A stretch of DNA of 64,000 nt, taken from Nonomuraea typhae. Lineage in GTDB: Bacteria; Actinomycetota; Actinomycetes; Streptosporangiales; Streptosporangiaceae. The notes under the pieces are model-generated. The model did not search any database, was not told where the DNA came from, and worked only from the letters and a program-made list of their open reading frames with translations. The position numbers and the translations under genes are program-made. Shown piece by piece: positions 61,325 through 64,000 of this stretch. Positions within the stretch are counted from its first letter, which is position 1; every line of letters starts with the position of its first letter. The stretch lies in the NCBI RefSeq assembly GCF_009760925.1, contig NZ_VRLV01000006.1, positions 62,001 to 126,000 on the forward strand, read 5' to 3'.

Positions 61325-63632
61325 GTCGGCCGGGCGGATCGTCTACCGCGGCAGATGGACGCTGCTGGTGCTGAGCCTCGCCCTGGCCGTGCTGGCGGCG
61401 CCGTTCGGGCTGGAGGTGTTCGGGCGGATGAGCGACGGCGGCTTCGCCGACCCGAAGGCCGACTCGACCACGGCCGCGCGCTGGAACGACGAGTGGTACG
61501 GCGGCAACGCCCCCGACGTCGTCGTGCTCTACCGGCACCCCCGGGTGAAGGTCGCCGACCCGCGCTTCAAGAAGGCCGTGCACGACTCGCTGCGCCGCCT
61601 GCCCGCCTCCCACGTGCGCAGGCTGGCCACCTACTGGACGACGGCGGCGCCCACGATGGTCTCCGCCGACAAGCACGCCACCTACGCGCTGATCACCCTG
61701 CGCGGCGGCCCCCAGACCAAACAGCGGCACTACGCCGGGATCGAGGACCGGCTGGCCGTCGAGAACCTCCAGGTGCGCGTGGGCGGCGCGGTGCCGCTGC
61801 TCGCGCAGCTCAACGACCAGACCGCCCGCGACCTGGCCCGCGCCGAGGCCATCTCGCTCCCGGTGCTGCTCGTGCTGCTGGTGATCGTCTTCGGCAGCCT
61901 CGTGGCGGCCGGGCTGCCGCTGGTCGTCGGGCTGCTGTCGGTGCTCGGCGCGCTCGTCCTGCTGCGCCTGCTGACCGAGGTCACCGAGGTGTCCGTCTTC
62001 TCGCTCAACGTCGTCACCATGCTCGGGCTGGGGCTGGCGATCGACTACTCGCTCTTCGTGCTCGGCGCCTTCCGCGAGGAGGTACGGCGGGGCGCCACCA
62101 ACGAGGAGGCGGTCGTGCGCACGATGGCCACCGCCGGGCGGACCGTGGCGTTCTCCGGGCTCACCGTGGCCACGGCGCTGCTGGGGCTGCTGTTGTTCCC
62201 GCAGATGTTCCTGCGCTCGATCGGGCTCGGGGCGGCGGCGGTCGTGCTGGTGGCCATGCTGGCGGCGCTGGTGGTCCTGCCTGCCCTGCTGGGCGTGCTG
62301 GGGCGGCGGGTGGACGCCGTCCGGCTCGTCCCCGACCTGGGCGGGGGCGGCGGGTTCTGGCACCGGGTCGCGATCAGCGTCATGCGGCGGCCCGTCCTCT
62401 ATCTCCTCGGCGTGACGGCCGTGCTGGTCGCGCTGGCACTGCCGTTCGCCCACGTGCGGTTCGGCAACGTCGACCACCGGGTGCTGCCCGCCGGTACCGA
62501 GAGCCGCCTGGTGGCCGAGGCCGTCGACCGGGACTTCGCCCGCAACTCCATGGCCGCCGTCGACGTGCACGTCCTCATCGAGCGTGACCTCGCCGGCGAA
62601 CCCGGCCCGCCCGCGGGGCATCGCCCCGTCTCGGCCGTCACGCCGGTCAGCCCGCTCGACGCCCGGCCCTTCGCCGACCGCATCGACGCGCTGCCCGGCG
62701 TCACCGGAGTGGAGGTGACCGGGGTCTCCCGGGCCAACGGGGCGATCCGGCTGTCGGTGCGCTACGACGCCGACCCCATGTCCGCTGCCGCCCAGCAGAT
62801 CGTGACCCGGATCCGGGCCATGCCCCTCGAACCCAACATGCGCGCGGCCGTGGTCGGCGGGTCCACGGCCGCGCAGATGGACCTCATGGCCAGCCTCGCT
62901 GCCGTGCTGCCGTGGATGACGCTCGTGGTGGGCGGGGTGACGTTCGTGCTGCTGTTCGCCGCGTTCGGCTCGCTCGTGCTGCCGGTCAAGGCGCTGCTGA
63001 TGAACGTGCTGTCGATCGGCGCCTCGTTCGGGGTGATCGTCTGGGCGTTCCAGGACGGGCACCTGGCCGGGTTCCTCGGGTTCACGCCGACCGGGACCGT
63101 CGAGGCGACCGTGACCGTGCTCATCCTCGCCGTGGTGTTCGGGCTGTCCATGGACTACGAGCTGTTCCTGCTGTCGCGGGTGCGGGCCGAATGGCTCAGG
63201 ACCGGGGACAACACCGCCGCCGTCGCCGCCGGGCTGGAACGGACCGGAGGCGTCATCACCAGCGCGGCACTGCTGCTGCTCGTGGTCATCGGGGCGTTCT
63301 CCACCGCCGGCATCACGATCGTGAAGCTGCTCGGGGCAGGCATGTTCGCCGCCATCGTGGTCGACGCCACGCTGGTGCGGGCGCTGCTGGTGCCGGCGAC
63401 GATGCGGCTGCTGGGCGGGGCCAACTGGTGGCTGCCCGGGTGGCTGCGGGGAGTCCACCGCCGCCTGCCCGCCCACGCCCCCGTCTCCCGGCCGCCCGCG
63501 CCTCCCCGGCCGCCGGTCAGGAAGCCGGCCAGGGCCCGGAGCACCGGATGGGTGAAGGTCACCGCCAGCCGTACCAGAGTGGTGAAGGCCGCCCCGGACG
63601 GCGGGTGGGCCTGGGCGGAGGAGGACCCGTGA
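61317..63632 (+). CDS. MMPL family transporter
   Basis: A 771-residue RND-type exporter with about 11-12 membrane helices in two halves, each beginning with a helix followed by a large periplasmic-type domain. SLPVLLVLLVIVFGSLVAAG, AIDYSLFVLGAFREEVRRGA and, in the second half, VVFGLSMDYELFLLSRVRAE carry the Asp-Tyr pairs of the proton relay. A TTG start at 61317 is supported by GGAGG 6 bases upstream and the family start FESAGRIVYRGRW. It probably exports the lipid built with the acyl-AMP ligase, and overlaps the next MFS gene by 4 bases. Confidence 0.9.
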   Translation: MFESAGRIVYRGRWTLLVLSLALAVLAAPFGLEVFGRMSDGGFADPKADSTTAARWNDEWYGGNAPDVVVLYRHPRVKVADPRFKKAVHDSLRRLPASHVRRLATYWTTAAPTMVSADKHATYALITLRGGPQTKQRHYAGIEDRLAVENLQVRVGGAVPLLAQLNDQTARDLARAEAISLPVLLVLLVIVFGSLVAAGLPLVVGLLSVLGALVLLRLLTEVTEVSVFSLNVVTMLGLGLAIDYSLFVLGAFREEVRRGATNEEAVVRTMATAGRTVAFSGLTVATALLGLLLFPQMFLRSIGLGAAAVVLVAMLAALVVLPALLGVLGRRVDAVRLVPDLGGGGGFWHRVAISVMRRPVLYLLGVTAVLVALALPFAHVRFGNVDHRVLPAGTESRLVAEAVDRDFARNSMAAVDVHVLIERDLAGEPGPPAGHRPVSAVTPVSPLDARPFADRIDALPGVTGVEVTGVSRANGAIRLSVRYDADPMSAAAQQIVTRIRAMPLEPNMRAAVVGGSTAAQMDLMASLAAVLPWMTLVVGGVTFVLLFAAFGSLVLPVKALLMNVLSIGASFGVIVWAFQDGHLAGFLGFTPTGTVEATVTVLILAVVFGLSMDYELFLLSRVRAEWLRTGDNTAAVAAGLERTGGVITSAALLLLVVIGAFSTAGITIVKLLGAGMFAAIVVDATLVRALLVPATMRLLGGANWWLPGWLRGVHRRLPAHAPVSRPPAPPRPPVRKPARARSTGWVKVTASRTRVVKAAPDGGWAWAEEDP

Positions 63633-64000
63633 GCGCGCGGGGGCTGTTCGCGATCGTCGGGCTGGCCGGGTTCGTGACGACGCTGGACAACACCGTCGTC
63701 ACGGTCGCGCTGCCGACGATCCGGCGTGAGCTCGGGGTACGGCTGGCGGCGCTGGAATGGGTGGCGACGGGGTATGTCATCACGTTCGCCGGGTTGATGC
63801 TGGCCGGTGGGCGGCTGGCCGATGTGTGGGGGCACCGGCGGGTGCTGGCGGGCGGGATGGCGGTGTTCGGCGCGGCCTCGCTGGTGGCGGGGCTGGCGAC
63901 GAGTGTGCAGGTGCTCGTGGCCGCCCGGGTCGTGCAGGGGGCGGGGGCGGCGCTGGTGCTGCCCGCCACGCTGGCGGTGCTGGCCGGGGCGGGAGAGCGG
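63629..64000 (+). CDS. MFS transporter, DHA2 (14-helix) type, N-terminal part
   Basis: The first 124 residues of an EmrB/QacA-type exporter, cut by the window edge. FVTTLDNTVVTVALPTIRRE is the first-helix motif of the DHA2 group and GGRLADVWGHRRVL is motif A. The GTG overlaps the MMPL stop (GTGA), so it is the third gene of the acyl-AMP ligase operon. Confidence 0.88.
   Translation, partial: MSARGLFAIVGLAGFVTTLDNTVVTVALPTIRRELGVRLAALEWVATGYVITFAGLMLAGGRLADVWGHRRVLAGGMAVFGAASLVAGLATSVQVLVAARVVQGAGAALVLPATLAVLAGAGER

Noticed and set aside
61035..63476. An 813-codon minus-strand frame opposite the MMPL gene
   Set aside because: Sequence is His/Gly/Gln/Asp-rich without hydrophobic core patterns; it mirrors the codon bias of the MMPL gene.

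Overview
The window is high-GC DNA (third codon positions almost all G or C) with short intergenic gaps, many 4-base ATGA/GTGA stop-start overlaps and frequent GTG starts. An F420-type LLM oxidoreductase, DUF2530, an SCO7613-like membrane protein, LiaS/NarL-type two-component pairs and many genes with a TAnnnT -10 element 6-8 bases before the start codon (likely leaderless mRNAs) point to an actinomycete. The gene repertoire suggests Streptosporangiales (Nonomuraea-like); that placement is inference. No tRNA, rRNA, CRISPR array or insertion sequence was recognised. The DNA looks chromosomal.

Layout. 1-9.8 kb: the end of a sacsin/Hsp90-like protein, a VOC protein, an alpha/beta-hydrolase divergent from a TetR gene across two tandem operators, a DUF1905 protein, a secreted TAP-type peptidase, DUF2530, an NCS2 purine permease and a large ATPase-LuxR regulator. 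10-22 kb: a MarR-MFS pair, thpR, a possible 27-residue membrane peptide, an aldo/keto reductase divergent from a MATE transporter across a MerR-type palindromic promoter, two secreted or membrane proteins, an F420-type oxidoreductase behind a truncated flavoprotein gene, a second MarR gene and a proline iminopeptidase. 22-30 kb: lhgO, a response regulator/histidine kinase/response regulator set, and two dynamin-like GTPases in one operon. 30-36.5 kb (minus strand): tdh-kbl, LysR, MFS, and TetR-P450.

36.6-43 kb looks like one catabolic unit: a ROK repressor, two tandem duplicated Gfo/Idh/MocA dehydrogenases, a 635-residue protein with a glycosidase-like layout, and an endonuclease/exonuclease/phosphatase-fold protein. 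The last three junctions are a 19-base gap, a 4-base overlap and a 13-base overlap. 43-49 kb: an ECF sigma factor with a co-translated membrane protein, a PLP dehydratase/DUF6817 pair divergent from a LysR gene, and a LiaS/NarL pair followed by a membrane protein. 49-52 kb (minus): NfeD-stomatin and an L,D-transpeptidase lipoprotein. 52-56 kb (minus): IclR, hmgA, a gene of unknown function, and fahA, the homogentisate (tyrosine) pathway. 56-64 kb: a secreted Ig-like protein, a flavin amine oxidase, a small membrane protein, an MFS exporter, and a fatty-acyl-AMP ligase/MMPL/MFS operon that runs off the right edge and looks like the start of a lipid or polyketide cluster.

Most original leads: the uncharacterised gene between hmgA and fahA, where the maleylacetoacetate isomerase step would fall; the ROK-controlled sugar locus with an unfamiliar large enzyme; the bidirectional MerR-type promoter without a nearby MerR gene; the second response regulator with two short deletions in its receiver domain; and the acyl-AMP ligase operon at the edge.
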